Source: Halobacteriales archaeon QS_4_69_225
GTDB taxonomy: Archaea > Halobacteriota > Halobacteria > Halobacteriales > Haloarculaceae
NCBI GenBank assembly: GCA_003020965.1
Contig: PXRL01000010.1
Location: 214,218-278,217 of the forward strand
DNA: 64,000 bases
Direction: 5' to 3'
How positions within the stretch are numbered: position 1 is the stretch's first letter; each line of letters starts with the position of its first letter. The notes below the pieces were generated by a model that saw only the letters and a list, made by a program, of their open reading frames with translations, made no database searches and was not told the DNA's origin. Shown here piece by piece: positions 50,438 to 59,701 of this stretch. A program made the position numbers and the translations under genes.

Positions 50438-52381
50438 ATGAGTCAGTTCGACACGGAACAGCCTGTAACGGTGTATGCGGAGAACGTCGGAGGGCTCTCG
50501 GAGTCCGAGGTGACGCTACGGCCGGGAGTCACGGTTCTCCGAGGCAGAAACGCGACCGGACGGACGTCGTTTCTCGAGGGTCTGACCGGAGTCCTCGGCG
50601 GCTCGAGACCCGCTCTCAAGGGTGACGCGGAGGAAGGCCACATCCAGTTGGAATGGGGAGACGCCATCTACGATCAGCATCTGGAACGGAAGAACGGAAC
50701 CGTACGGACGTCCGGACGGACCGTCACCGAGCGGAGCGACCTCGTGGACCTGTTCGTCTCTCTGACCGAGAGCAATCCCGCACGCAGGGCGGTCGTTCGG
50801 GACGACGATCTGCGGGACATCATCATGCGACCCGTCGATACCGACGCGATCCAGCGCCGAATCGAGGAGTTGCAGAGCGAGCGGAACCGAATCGGCCAGC
50901 GGCTCCGGTCCATCGACGATGAACTGGATCGCCGCACGAGCCTCGCGTCCCGCAGGACGTCCGTAGAAGACGAACTCGACGAACTCGACGATCGGATCGC
51001 CGAACTGCGCGAACAGCTGGCCGAGTACGACGCCGACCCGGAGGAGGCCGAACAGGTGGAAGAAGCCCTGAAGTCGGTAGAAGAGCGGAAGCAGGAACTC
51101 GAATCGATCGGCAACCGAATTCGAACCAGCGAGGACACCCTCGAAGCGCTTCGCGACGAACGGGCGGAACTCCGGACGGAACGGAACTCCGTGGAGACGT
51201 CGGAGGAAGAACTCGCGCGGACCGAGACGAAACTCTCCGAACTCACCTCCCGGAAGCGCTCGCTTGCGACGAGCATCAACGATCTTTCGGCGATCGTCGA
51301 GTTCAACGAAGAGTTGGCTTCCGACACCGACTCGGAGTTCCTCCACCCGGACGGCGTCGACTCCACCGTAACGAAACTGAATCCGATGTCCGAATCCGTC
51401 CAGTGCTGGACGTGCGGCGGTCAGGTCGATCGAGACCAGATTTCGAACCGATTGGACGAACTTCGGAGCGTGATCGAAGAGAAAAGAGCCGAACGCACCG
51501 ACGTCCAATCACGGATCGAAGACCTCCGTGAAAACCAAAAGCAGCTACGAGACGAAATCGAGCGCCGAGACGAACTCGACCGCCGTCTCGACGAGATTTC
51601 GACCGAAATCGCTCGGCGGGAGCGGAAGCTCGAGTCGTTGCGAGACCGGCGAAACGAGACCCGCCAGCAGCTTTCCAGTCTCGAGGAGTTCGTCTCGGAA
51701 CGGGACGCACTACGGGACGGTGAACTGATCGACCGGTATCAACGGCTCAGCGAACTCGAATACGAGCGCGGACAGTTGGAGGAGGAGCTATCGTCGGTTC
51801 GAGAAGAGATCGCGGAGCTGGATCGGCTCGCGGACGAACGGGAGCAGCTCCGGGCTCAGCAGGACGAGATTCGCGAGGAACTAAAGGGACAGCGAACGCA
51901 AATTCGGGATCTCGAAGAACGTGCGATCGAGGCGTTCAACGAGCACATGGACGAGATTCTCGAGGTACTCGGCTACAGAAACGTCGCCCGTATCTGGATC
52001 GAACGAAAGGCGGGAACGGAGTTCGATTCGAGCCACGGTGGCTACCGCGGGGGATCTGCGACCAGATTCGAACTGCACATCGTCCGCGAATCCGATCGGG
52101 GGGTCGGCTACGAAGACACCGTCAGCAATCTCAGCGAAAGTGAACGCGAGGTCGTCGGATTGATCATCGCGTTGGCGGGGTACCTGGTGCACAACGTCTA
52201 CGAGGTGGTTCCGATGATGCTTCTGGATTCGTTGGAAGCCGTCGACGCGGACCGCATCGCCGACCTGGTCGAGTACTTCCGCGAGTACACCTCGTATCTT
52301 ACCGTTGCCTTGCTCCCCGAAGATGCCGACGCCCTCGGTGACGGCTGTACACACGTCCCCGCGGAGGACCTGACGTCATGA
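50438..52381 (+). CDS. Archaea-specific SMC-related (Sph-like) protein with zinc-hook cysteines
   Basis: 647-residue ABC-type ATPase with split head and long coiled coil. Walker A is RGRNATGRTSFLEG (about 32-45, Arg in place of Lys), the signature is NLSESEREVVGLIIALAG (about 565) and Walker B is PMMLLDSLEAVDADRIA, with Ser instead of the catalytic Glu. Coiled coil runs about 145-300 and 335-510, broken by VQCWTCGGQVDR (about 323), a Rad50-type CxxC hook. Such haloarchaeal proteins pair with RdfA in cell-shape control. The missing catalytic Glu suggests slow or no ATP hydrolysis. Confidence 0.87.
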   Translation: MSQFDTEQPVTVYAENVGGLSESEVTLRPGVTVLRGRNATGRTSFLEGLTGVLGGSRPALKGDAEEGHIQLEWGDAIYDQHLERKNGTVRTSGRTVTERSDLVDLFVSLTESNPARRAVVRDDDLRDIIMRPVDTDAIQRRIEELQSERNRIGQRLRSIDDELDRRTSLASRRTSVEDELDELDDRIAELREQLAEYDADPEEAEQVEEALKSVEERKQELESIGNRIRTSEDTLEALRDERAELRTERNSVETSEEELARTETKLSELTSRKRSLATSINDLSAIVEFNEELASDTDSEFLHPDGVDSTVTKLNPMSESVQCWTCGGQVDRDQISNRLDELRSVIEEKRAERTDVQSRIEDLRENQKQLRDEIERRDELDRRLDEISTEIARRERKLESLRDRRNETRQQLSSLEEFVSERDALRDGELIDRYQRLSELEYERGQLEEELSSVREEIAELDRLADEREQLRAQQDEIREELKGQRTQIRDLEERAIEAFNEHMDEILEVLGYRNVARIWIERKAGTEFDSSHGGYRGGSATRFELHIVRESDRGVGYEDTVSNLSESEREVVGLIIALAGYLVHNVYEVVPMMLLDSLEAVDADRIADLVEYFREYTSYLTVALLPEDADALGDGCTHVPAEDLTS

Positions 52382-52434
52382 CTCGCTGACGTCAATCGGC
52401 GAATTCACACCCGACGTCCCGTGAAACGCTTCGT

Positions 52435-53139
52435 TCACTCGGATCCCCTCTGCACCGACCTCTTTCGGTCGGGACTGAACGGCGTGACTACTTCTTCGGT
52501 TATTCCGTCCTTCGAAAAGACCGTGATGAGATCGTCGCTTTCGATTCTCGTGTGGCCGCGAGGGATGATGACTTCACCGTCGCGTTCGACCGCGACCACG
52601 ACCATACTCGGAGGGAGGTACCCCGCGACGTCCGCTTCTTCGAGCGTTTCGTCGACGATCGAAGCTCCCTCCGAGACCGATATCTCGAACACTTCGGCGT
52701 CGCTGTCCGCGTCGCCGACGTGCATGAAGTCCTGAACGCCCGGGTTGTAGGTGCCGCGGAAGAGATACTCCGCGATCAGTCGCTGGGGGTTTTCGATGAT
52801 CGTCGCTCCCAGTTCCCGAAACATCGAAATGTTCGCCTTGTCGTGAACGACACTGACCAGCGTTTCACACCCCAGGTCCCGAGCCAGCATCAGGACCATG
52901 AGATTTACCGCGTCCTCCTCGGTGGTCGCGATGACCGCGTCGGCGTCACTCACCCCTGCTTCGTGGAGCGTATCCCGTTCGGTGGCGTCGCCGTGAATCG
53001 CGTGGCAATCACCGGACGTATCGAGATCGTGCGCTCGTTCGTAGTCGCGCTCGATGACCGTCACCTCGACATCGGCGTCGGCCGCAAATTCCAGTACACT
53101 CGAACCTATACGGCCGGCTCCGATGATTACAGCGGTCAT
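52435..53139 (-). CDS. TrkA-type potassium channel/transporter regulatory protein (RCK domains)
   Basis: 234-residue protein with an N-terminal RCK-N/TrkA-N domain (VIIGAGRIGSSVLEFAAD, then VTVIERDYERAHDLD and IHGDATERDTLHEAGVSDADAVIATT) and a C-terminal TrkA-C domain (about 140-220, VFEISVSEGASIVDETLEEAD). It binds NAD(H) or ATP and gates a Trk/Ktr K+ channel. No trkH/ktrB gene is in the window, so it may act on a channel elsewhere or cross-talk with the adjacent kdp genes. Divergently arranged from kdpF with a 219-base gap. Confidence 0.92.
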   Translation of the reverse strand: MTAVIIGAGRIGSSVLEFAADADVEVTVIERDYERAHDLDTSGDCHAIHGDATERDTLHEAGVSDADAVIATTEEDAVNLMVLMLARDLGCETLVSVVHDKANISMFRELGATIIENPQRLIAEYLFRGTYNPGVQDFMHVGDADSDAEVFEISVSEGASIVDETLEEADVAGYLPPSMVVVAVERDGEVIIPRGHTRIESDDLITVFSKDGITEEVVTPFSPDRKRSVQRGSE

Positions 53140-53325
53140 GCTACCACCGGGGTTGCCGGGGGCGGATCATAAAACATCGGGAACCCGGGAGCGGGAGGTG
53201 TGAAGACGGGGGACGCGATTCCGCCTCGATTCCGGCCGAGGGTCGCGCATCTCTGCCGGAGAACGGACGAGGATCGCCGATATTTACAGAAGATTGGTTG
53301 TAAGAACCTCCCGACGAACCGTCAA

Positions 53326-53333
53326 GAATAAGT
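53326..53333 (+). promoter_or_regulatory. Probable TATA box of the kdp operon
   Basis: ATAAGTAG lies 26-33 bases before kdpF ATG 53359, the right spacing for a leaderless start. No clear operator repeat was seen. Confidence 0.4.
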
Positions 53334-53358
53334 AGTCTTCGGAGTGGAAAACGGGTGC

Positions 53359-53448
53359 ATGCTCATCGGCGAAGCGGTACTGATAGTACTGACCGTAGCG
53401 GTCGTGGCGTATCTGACGTACGTCATGGTGTATCCGACGAGGTTCTGA
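53359..53448 (+). CDS. kdpF: KdpF-like small membrane subunit
   Basis: 29-residue single-helix protein [19 protein letters not shown] continuing [10 protein letters not shown]. Its size, position two bases before kdpA and end PTRF fit KdpF, which stabilises the KdpFABC complex in the membrane. It is too short for routine gene calling and is easy to miss. Confidence 0.8.
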   Translation: MLIGEAVLIVLTVAVVAYLTYVMVYPTRF

Positions 53449-53450
53449 TA

Positions 53451-55148
53451 ATGGCAAGCCCGCCTCCGATCGTCGAGTACGCGGTGTTTTTCACCCTGGC
53501 CGTCGTTCTGATCTTCCTGGTCGGCGAGTACCTCGCGTGGGTGTACCGCGACCAGGCGAACAGCAACTACGAACTGCCCCGTCTCTTGACGGGGTTGCAG
53601 CGGCTCGACAGCGTGTTCACGCCGATCGAGAACGCCATCTACCGGCTATCGGGTATCAAGCCGAAACGAGAGATGACGTGGCGGGGACAGGTGAAGGCGG
53701 TTCTCGTGTTCAACGCGTTCATCTGGGTGCTGTTGTACGTCGTCCTGTACTTCCAGAACGTCCTTCCGATGAACTTCGTCGCCTCGAACACGAACCAGCA
53801 ACACTACAGCGGCGAGAACCTCTCCGTGTTCACGCACACGTTCGCGATCGGGATCGCGATGTTCCTGACGCCCGCGACCGGGCTCGCGCTGATGCCCGCG
53901 TTCGCGCGGGCGTTCAACAACGACGAGGACCCGCGACTCGGGAATTTCTACGAGAACGTCGTGCGGGGAGTCGTCCGGTTCCTGCTCCCGTTTTCGTTCG
54001 TCATCGCGCTCGTCCTGATGGCGGAGGGCTCGGTCCAGACCATCACGAGCGGGAAGCTCACCGCCGAGACGTTCACCATGGGCGTCCAGAACATCCGCGT
54101 CGGGCCCCACGCGGGCATCGAGGCGATCAAGATGTGGGGAACCAACGGCGGCGGGATCAACGGAGCGAACGCCTCGACGGCGTTCGAGAACCCGACGCCG
54201 CTCAGTAACCTCGTCCTGACGCTCGCGATGCCCGTCAGCACGTTCTGCGCCATCTACGCGTGGGGCGCCTGGGTGGGCAACCGGAGTCACGGTATCGCGC
54301 TGGTCGCGGCGTTTTTCGTCATCTACGCCGCACTGACCGGCGTGGCCGTCATCGGCGAGACCGGCCCGAACGTGGCGATGGAGGTCCAGGAAAGCGGCCT
54401 GACCGTCGACCAGACGGCCGGAAACATGGAGAGCAAAGAGACCCGATTCGGGCCCACGGCGAGTGCGATCTGGGGGCTTTCGACCACCGGGACCACCAAC
54501 GGCGGGGTCAACAGCATGCACAACAGCTGGACCGCACTCGGGGCGTTCTCGTTGCTGTTCGCGTTCGCCACCAACAACATCAGCAACGGGGTCGGGACCG
54601 GCCTGTTGAACGTCCTGATGTACGTCATCCTCACGGCCTTCATCGGCGCGCTGATGATCGGTCGTCGGCCGCAGTACCTCGGGAAGAAACTCGAGTGGCA
54701 GGAGATGCGGTACGTCTTCGTCGCCATACTGGCGCTGCCGGTACTGGTGTTGGTACCGCTGGCACACGCCGTGGTCTATCAACCCGCCACCGACGCGATG
54801 GCGAACCCGGGCTTCCGGGGATTCGCGGAGATCCTGTACGAGTTCTTCTCGGCGTCCGCGAACAACGGCAGCGGGCTGGAAGGACTCGGCGACAACACCG
54901 TCTACTACAACCTCGTGGACGGGGCACAGGTCCTGCTGGGTCGGTACGTTCCCATCACGGTCCAGCTCGCCATCGCGGGACTGCTGGCCGGCAAAAAGAC
55001 CAGTCCCGAGTCGCGCGGGTCGCTCGATACCGACACGCCCGCATTCGTCGGACTGCTGATCGGCATCGTCATCATCGTCAGCGCGCTGGTGTTCCTGCCG
55101 GCGCTGGTGTTCGGTCCGATCGGCGAACTCCTGAGCGGAGGTATCTGA
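53451..55148 (+). CDS. kdpA: Potassium-transporting ATPase subunit A, KdpA (possible short internal loss)
   Basis: 565-residue channel-like subunit of the Kdp high-affinity K+ pump, about ten helices. The four filter-loop regions are recognisable: [51 protein letters not shown] and [14 protein letters not shown]. Between the fifth-residue-type VLPMN and FVASNTNQQ, about 18 residues that normally include a conserved AFNTA-S block are absent, without a frame change. Start is ATG 53451 ([10 protein letters not shown]). If the gap is real, K+ binding could be affected. Confidence 0.88.
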   Translation: MASPPPIVEYAVFFTLAVVLIFLVGEYLAWVYRDQANSNYELPRLLTGLQRLDSVFTPIENAIYRLSGIKPKREMTWRGQVKAVLVFNAFIWVLLYVVLYFQNVLPMNFVASNTNQQHYSGENLSVFTHTFAIGIAMFLTPATGLALMPAFARAFNNDEDPRLGNFYENVVRGVVRFLLPFSFVIALVLMAEGSVQTITSGKLTAETFTMGVQNIRVGPHAGIEAIKMWGTNGGGINGANASTAFENPTPLSNLVLTLAMPVSTFCAIYAWGAWVGNRSHGIALVAAFFVIYAALTGVAVIGETGPNVAMEVQESGLTVDQTAGNMESKETRFGPTASAIWGLSTTGTTNGGVNSMHNSWTALGAFSLLFAFATNNISNGVGTGLLNVLMYVILTAFIGALMIGRRPQYLGKKLEWQEMRYVFVAILALPVLVLVPLAHAVVYQPATDAMANPGFRGFAEILYEFFSASANNGSGLEGLGDNTVYYNLVDGAQVLLGRYVPITVQLAIAGLLAGKKTSPESRGSLDTDTPAFVGLLIGIVIIVSALVFLPALVFGPIGELLSGGI

Positions 55149-55149
55149 C

Positions 55150-57105
55150 ATGACGGAGATCACGCTAACCATAGACACGGAACAACAGAAACAGGCGTTC
55201 AAAGACTCGTTCGTCAAGCTCGATCCCCGGCACCTGGTCGGGAACCCGGTGTTGTTCGTGGTCGAACTGGGGACGGTCATCGGACTGCTGCTGACGGTCG
55301 CTCCCGGGCTGTTCGGCGCGACGGGCTCGCGGGTCTACTACGCCGTGATCACCGTGCTGCTGGCGTTCACCGTGCTGTTCGCGAACTACGCGGAAGCGTA
55401 CGCGGAACTCGAAGGCGAAGCACAGGCGGACAGCCTGCGCGCCCTGCAGACGGAAACGGAAGGAAAGCTGCTCGCCGACCCCGACGTCCCCATCGAGGAA
55501 ATCGACGAGGGAGACGTCGAGGTCGTCAAAAGCGACCGGATCGAGGCCGGCGACGTCGTCTTCGCCGACGAAGGCGACATCATCCCCAGCGACGGGACCG
55601 TCATCGAGGGGAGTGCCTCGGTGGACGAGTCCGCGATCACCGGCGAGTCCGAGCCGGTGATCCGCCAGTCCGGCGGTGACCGGACGTCCGTCGTCGGCGG
55701 GACGAAGGTCCTGTCCGACCGGGTCAAGATCGAGGTGACCTCCGAGCAGGGCGAGTCGTTCCTCGACGAGATGATCGGTCTCGTCGAAAACGCCCAGCGG
55801 CAGAAGACGCCCAACGAGATCGCGATGACGATCCTGTTGAGCGGCCTGACGCTGGTGTTCGTCGTCGCGGTCGCGACGATGTTCTTCTTCGGCGAGTACC
55901 TGGCTTCCTTCACGAGCGGGTTCTCCGGGCTGGACATCGCGGAACTGGTCGCGCTGTTGGTCGCGCTCATGCCGACCACGATCGGTGCGCTGCTGGCCGC
56001 GATCCGCGTCGCCGGCATGACCCGCGTCACGCGCCGCAACGTCATCGTCGTTCGCGCGAGCTACCAGTCGTCGCTGTTCGACGAGACGACGGAGGGTCGT
56101 TCGATCGTCGACCTCGCGGAGCGGATGAACGGGACGAAAGCCGACGGCGGCCGGCCCGGCGTCGACACCGTCGACGAATCGGAAAACGCCGTGGAGGCCC
56201 CCCGCGACGTCCACGTCTCCCTCGACGCCGAGGGCCTCTCCGAGGAGAGTTTCGTCCCGTTCTCGGCGGAGACGCGGATGAGCGGTATCGACCGTTCCGA
56301 CGGGACGGAGATTCGAAAGGGTGCCGTCGACGCGGTCGAGGAGTACGCCGACAGCGTCCCGGGGAAGCTCCGACAGGAATCGAACGAGATCAGCGAGAAG
56401 GGCGGGACGCCCCTCGCCATCGCGGTCGACAAGCGGGTCGTCGGCATCATCGAACTGCAGGACGAGCTGAAACCCGGCATCGCCGATCGGATCGCCGAGA
56501 TCCAGAAGATGGGTGTCGAGACGATCATGGCGACCGGAGATAACCAGCGGACGGCTCGCTGGGTCGCCGACCAGGTCGGCATCGACGACTTCAACGCCGA
56601 GTTCGACCCCGAGGAGAAGATCGGACTCGTCGAGGACATCCAGGCCGACGGGAAGCTCGTCGGGATGACCGGCGACGGGACGAACGACGCTCCCGCGCTC
56701 GCGAAGGCGGACGTCGGCCTCGCGATGAACGCCGGGACGAACGCCGCCAAGGAAGCCGGGAACATGGTCGATCTCGATTCGAACCCCTCGAAGATCATCG
56801 AGGTGGTCGGGATCGGAAAGCAGCTCCTGATGACCCGCGGTGCGCTGACCACGTTCTCCGTCGCGAACGACGTCGCGAAGTACTTCGTGCCCGCGAGTGC
56901 GGTGACGGCGACGCTGGTGTACAACGCGTTCATCATCCCGCTGCTCATCCCGCTCGCGCTGCGCGGTGTCGATTACGAGGCCCAAAGCGGTGCACAGCTC
57001 CTCCGGAAGAACCTCATCGTCTACGGCGGCGGCGGCCTCATCGCTCCGTTCGTCTTCATCAAGGTGATCGATCTGCTGTTCGTCGCCCTGGGGGTGTTCC
57101 AGTGA
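55150..57105 (+). CDS. kdpB: Potassium-transporting ATPase ATP-binding subunit B, KdpB, lacking the phosphorylation segment
   Basis: 651-residue P-type ATPase. TGES ([11 protein letters not shown]), [52 protein letters not shown] and [16 protein letters not shown] are present. However, [20 protein letters not shown] joins the helix-4 exit directly to the N-domain entry: the DKTGT motif with its phosphorylated Asp, plus about 50 flanking residues, is missing in frame (about 56046-56056). A second loss of about 24 residues occurs at [11 protein letters not shown] (about 56886). Without DKTGT no pump cycle is possible, so the gene is dead or the assembly lost the segment. Confidence 0.9.
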   Translation: MTEITLTIDTEQQKQAFKDSFVKLDPRHLVGNPVLFVVELGTVIGLLLTVAPGLFGATGSRVYYAVITVLLAFTVLFANYAEAYAELEGEAQADSLRALQTETEGKLLADPDVPIEEIDEGDVEVVKSDRIEAGDVVFADEGDIIPSDGTVIEGSASVDESAITGESEPVIRQSGGDRTSVVGGTKVLSDRVKIEVTSEQGESFLDEMIGLVENAQRQKTPNEIAMTILLSGLTLVFVVAVATMFFFGEYLASFTSGFSGLDIAELVALLVALMPTTIGALLAAIRVAGMTRVTRRNVIVVRASYQSSLFDETTEGRSIVDLAERMNGTKADGGRPGVDTVDESENAVEAPRDVHVSLDAEGLSEESFVPFSAETRMSGIDRSDGTEIRKGAVDAVEEYADSVPGKLRQESNEISEKGGTPLAIAVDKRVVGIIELQDELKPGIADRIAEIQKMGVETIMATGDNQRTARWVADQVGIDDFNAEFDPEEKIGLVEDIQADGKLVGMTGDGTNDAPALAKADVGLAMNAGTNAAKEAGNMVDLDSNPSKIIEVVGIGKQLLMTRGALTTFSVANDVAKYFVPASAVTATLVYNAFIIPLLIPLALRGVDYEAQSGAQLLRKNLIVYGGGGLIAPFVFIKVIDLLFVALGVFQ

Positions 57106-57758
57106 TGAATCGCGACGATCTCACCGTGCCACTGCGGCTCCTTGGCGTCAGCCTGGTGCTCTTCGGGCTGCTCTACCAGGGGTCGTTGATGGCCATCGGC
57201 TCCGTAGCGTTCTCGAACAACGCGGCCGGCAGTCCCGTCTACGTCGACGGGCAGGAAGCCCCGGTCGGATCACAGATGATCGGACAGGAGTTCCGTCCGG
57301 GTGACCCGGAGGACGCCGTGTACTTCTGGTCGCGGCCGTCCTCGATCGAGTACGATGCGATGACGTCGGCGAGTGCACAGCTCGGACCGAACAATCCGGA
57401 GCTCTCCGAGCGGGCCAGAGGGGACCTCCGAAACATCTCGCGGTACGAGACGCCCGACGACTCGGTGCCGGTGAACCTGCTCACGGAGTCCGGGTCCGCG
57501 TACGACGCCCACATCTCGCCGGCGGCCGCCGAGTATCAGGTCCCTCGCGTCGCGAACCAGACCGGCATCTCCGAGGATCGACTTCGCGGGATGATCGAGC
57601 AGGCCACGAAAGAGCCGTTGCTCGGCGTCTGGGGGCAGGAGCGGGTGAACGTACTCGAACTCAACATCATGGTCAGAGACGAATTCGACGCGCAGAACGC
57701 GGCCGACCGGAACACCGATATGAATGCACCGGAAACAGAGACAGGTGAACGCCGATGA
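57105..57758 (+). CDS. kdpC: Potassium-transporting ATPase subunit C
   Basis: 217-residue KdpC with one N-terminal helix (about 10-32) and the conserved [36 protein letters not shown] and [19 protein letters not shown] blocks, ending with [10 protein letters not shown]. It assembles the complex. ATG overlaps the kdpB stop (GTGATG); the C-terminal 35 residues are an acidic, Asn/Thr-rich halophilic tail. Complete. Confidence 0.93.
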   Translation: MNRDDLTVPLRLLGVSLVLFGLLYQGSLMAIGSVAFSNNAAGSPVYVDGQEAPVGSQMIGQEFRPGDPEDAVYFWSRPSSIEYDAMTSASAQLGPNNPELSERARGDLRNISRYETPDDSVPVNLLTESGSAYDAHISPAAAEYQVPRVANQTGISEDRLRGMIEQATKEPLLGVWGQERVNVLELNIMVRDEFDAQNAADRNTDMNAPETETGERR

Positions 57759-58573
57759 CGGCACCAGATGAGATCGGTTACGAGCGCGTGCTCGTTCCCG
57801 TCGGCGACAAGTCGGATCCGAACATGCTCACCGAGCTGTCGAGCACCCTCGTCGACCCGAGGCGAGGGGCCGTTCGGTTCACGCACGTCACGACCGACCG
57901 AAGCTTCGTCGGCGGCCAAGAGGAGTGGCGGACGGGCTCCGACAGCGTCGCGGAGAGCCAACACACGCTCCGCGAGGAGAGCATCGAAAGCACCGGCACG
58001 ATCAGGACTGCCTCGTCGGCACTCGAGGGGATCCTCGAGGAGGCCGAGGAGTACGAGGCCGACGCCATTCTGATCGGATGGACCGACAAGGACTCCGTTT
58101 CGAGTCTCGTCGACCAGCTCCTCCGGAAGGCGAACTGCGACGTCATCGTCTTCAGCGGGGACCGGGACCCGATGGACACCGAGTCGATACTGGTTCCGAC
58201 GGTCGCCGAGCCGGACGGGGACCGACTCCGGATGCTCGCCGTCATGAGCCAGCGAACCGAGGCATCGGTGACCTTCGCGTACGTCGCGGGGGCCGAAGGC
58301 TCCGAAGGGGACGGGCGCGACCTGCTCGAGCGGTCGACCGACCGACTCGCGGAACACGGCGTTCAGGCGGAAACGGAGCTCACCACCGCGGAGAACGCGG
58401 TCGATGCACTCGAGGAGCTGTCCGCCGAGTACGACATCATGGTCATCGGCACCTCGCGAGGCTGGTGGCTCAAGAAGACGCTGTTCGGGCGGAAGACGGA
58501 CACGATCGCCAACGAGGCACAGTGTTCCGTGCTGATGCACAAGTGGCGGGGTGAGGTGCCGCCGGAACAGTAG
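57755..58573 (+). CDS. UspA-family universal stress protein linked to Kdp (KdpQ/Cat3-like)
   Basis: 272-residue protein with two Usp-like domains: residues 8-140 ([13 protein letters not shown] ... [12 protein letters not shown]) and 145-262 ([19 protein letters not shown] ... [20 protein letters not shown]). Haloarchaea that keep Kdp often have such a gene (kdpQ/cat3) after kdpC, needed for correct induction. Here it overlaps kdpC by ATGA. No kdpD or kdpE sensor genes are present, as usual in haloarchaea. Confidence 0.85.
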   Translation: MTAPDEIGYERVLVPVGDKSDPNMLTELSSTLVDPRRGAVRFTHVTTDRSFVGGQEEWRTGSDSVAESQHTLREESIESTGTIRTASSALEGILEEAEEYEADAILIGWTDKDSVSSLVDQLLRKANCDVIVFSGDRDPMDTESILVPTVAEPDGDRLRMLAVMSQRTEASVTFAYVAGAEGSEGDGRDLLERSTDRLAEHGVQAETELTTAENAVDALEELSAEYDIMVIGTSRGWWLKKTLFGRKTDTIANEAQCSVLMHKWRGEVPPEQ

Positions 58574-58975
58574 CGCTCCGTCCGACTCGATCGGACGCCC
58601 GCTCGAAACGCACCGTTCGATGACCGCTACGATCCGCCTCCCGGGACGCTTGCAGGTCGCCGACACGCCGTCAGATGATGAGACACTCCCCGAGGACGGG
58701 CGGCGACGGACCGACGAATCGGCCGCCGCCTGGACGAACGAACGAAACGATGGACGCGGTGAATCGAGCAACCGGGGGCCGACAGCGGCGCACGACCGCA
58801 CGTCTCTGGCCGCACACAGCGCAAGTCGGGAAGGCGAACATCGGTCCGCGGGCGCAGTTCGACGGGCTGTCGAGTCGTTCGTCGCCCCCCTTGCGAGCCG
58901 CCTCGAAGCGGCGGACCGAGAGCGGAGCGGTCTCACCCGCGCCCGGTGGAGGACGAGCGTCGAGGCGGGGTGTCG
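58574..58975. other. 400-base gap with a doubtful ORF
   Basis: An open frame from ATG 58620 to 58979 (119 codons) overlaps the next start by ATGA, but its product is Arg-rich and not acidic, unlike halophilic proteins, and shows no known motif. It may be a decayed or non-coding stretch. Nothing else is visible. Confidence 0.4.
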
Positions 58976-59476
58976 ATGAGCCCGAGCACTGACCGGGTCG
59001 ACGGCGTGCTCTCCGGACCGGACTCGAGAGCCGTCGCTTGCAGAGGAATCAGCAGCGGAGTGCTCGTCGGTCTCGGCCTCGTCGTCGCCACGCACGTACT
59101 CGATGTCGACGGCGGACGCACCGTCATCAGACTGGGGTACGCCGTGGTGGCGGGACTCGCGGTCGGAGAGGTTCTTATCGGCCATCCCGTCCGCTCCGAT
59201 GACGGGCCCACGGCGCAGTCGAAGTCGCGTCGGTCGCTCCGGGCGGCCGGTGCGACGGTCGGTGTGGCGATGACCGTCTTCCCGTTCACGCTCCAGCCGC
59301 TCGTCGTCGATATGGTCGAGGCGGTAGTCGGATCGATGGCGGTCGGGGGCGCCACGCTGCTCGGAGCGGGGTGGTTCCTGGGGAAGCGACCCGGAAGCGA
59401 CGGCGACCGGCAGCTACTTCGAGTGGTCGGTGCCGGCGTACTCGTCGTCGTACTCGCGATCGTGCTTTCGCTCTGA
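58976..59476 (+). CDS. Hypothetical membrane protein
   Basis: 166-residue protein with about five hydrophobic segments: GISSGVLVGLGLVVATHVLD, RLGYAVVAGLAVGEVLIG, AAGATVGVAMTVFPFTLQPL, VVGSMAVGGATLLGAGWFLG and GAGVLVVVLAIVLSL. No homologous family is recognised. It follows the kdp operon on the same strand and may be part of the same transfer unit. Confidence 0.6.
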   Translation: MSPSTDRVDGVLSGPDSRAVACRGISSGVLVGLGLVVATHVLDVDGGRTVIRLGYAVVAGLAVGEVLIGHPVRSDDGPTAQSKSRRSLRAAGATVGVAMTVFPFTLQPLVVDMVEAVVGSMAVGGATLLGAGWFLGKRPGSDGDRQLLRVVGAGVLVVVLAIVLSL

Positions 59477-59701
59477 CGACACCCGAAACGGGAATCGAGC
59501 CGGCAGTTCGACCCGATTCTCCGAACACGTGGAAGCCGTGATCGCCCTGGAAGTGCCGTCGTAGGTCACGATTCGTCCGGTTCGAACGATTCAGTACCGT
59601 TCACGAACCCGGCGAACGAGAACGCGTTCTCGACTTCCGTCGGTGAACCCGATCCGATTCGGTCGCTACGTCTTCCGCCGGTCGGTCGCTCGTATCTGCG
59701 C

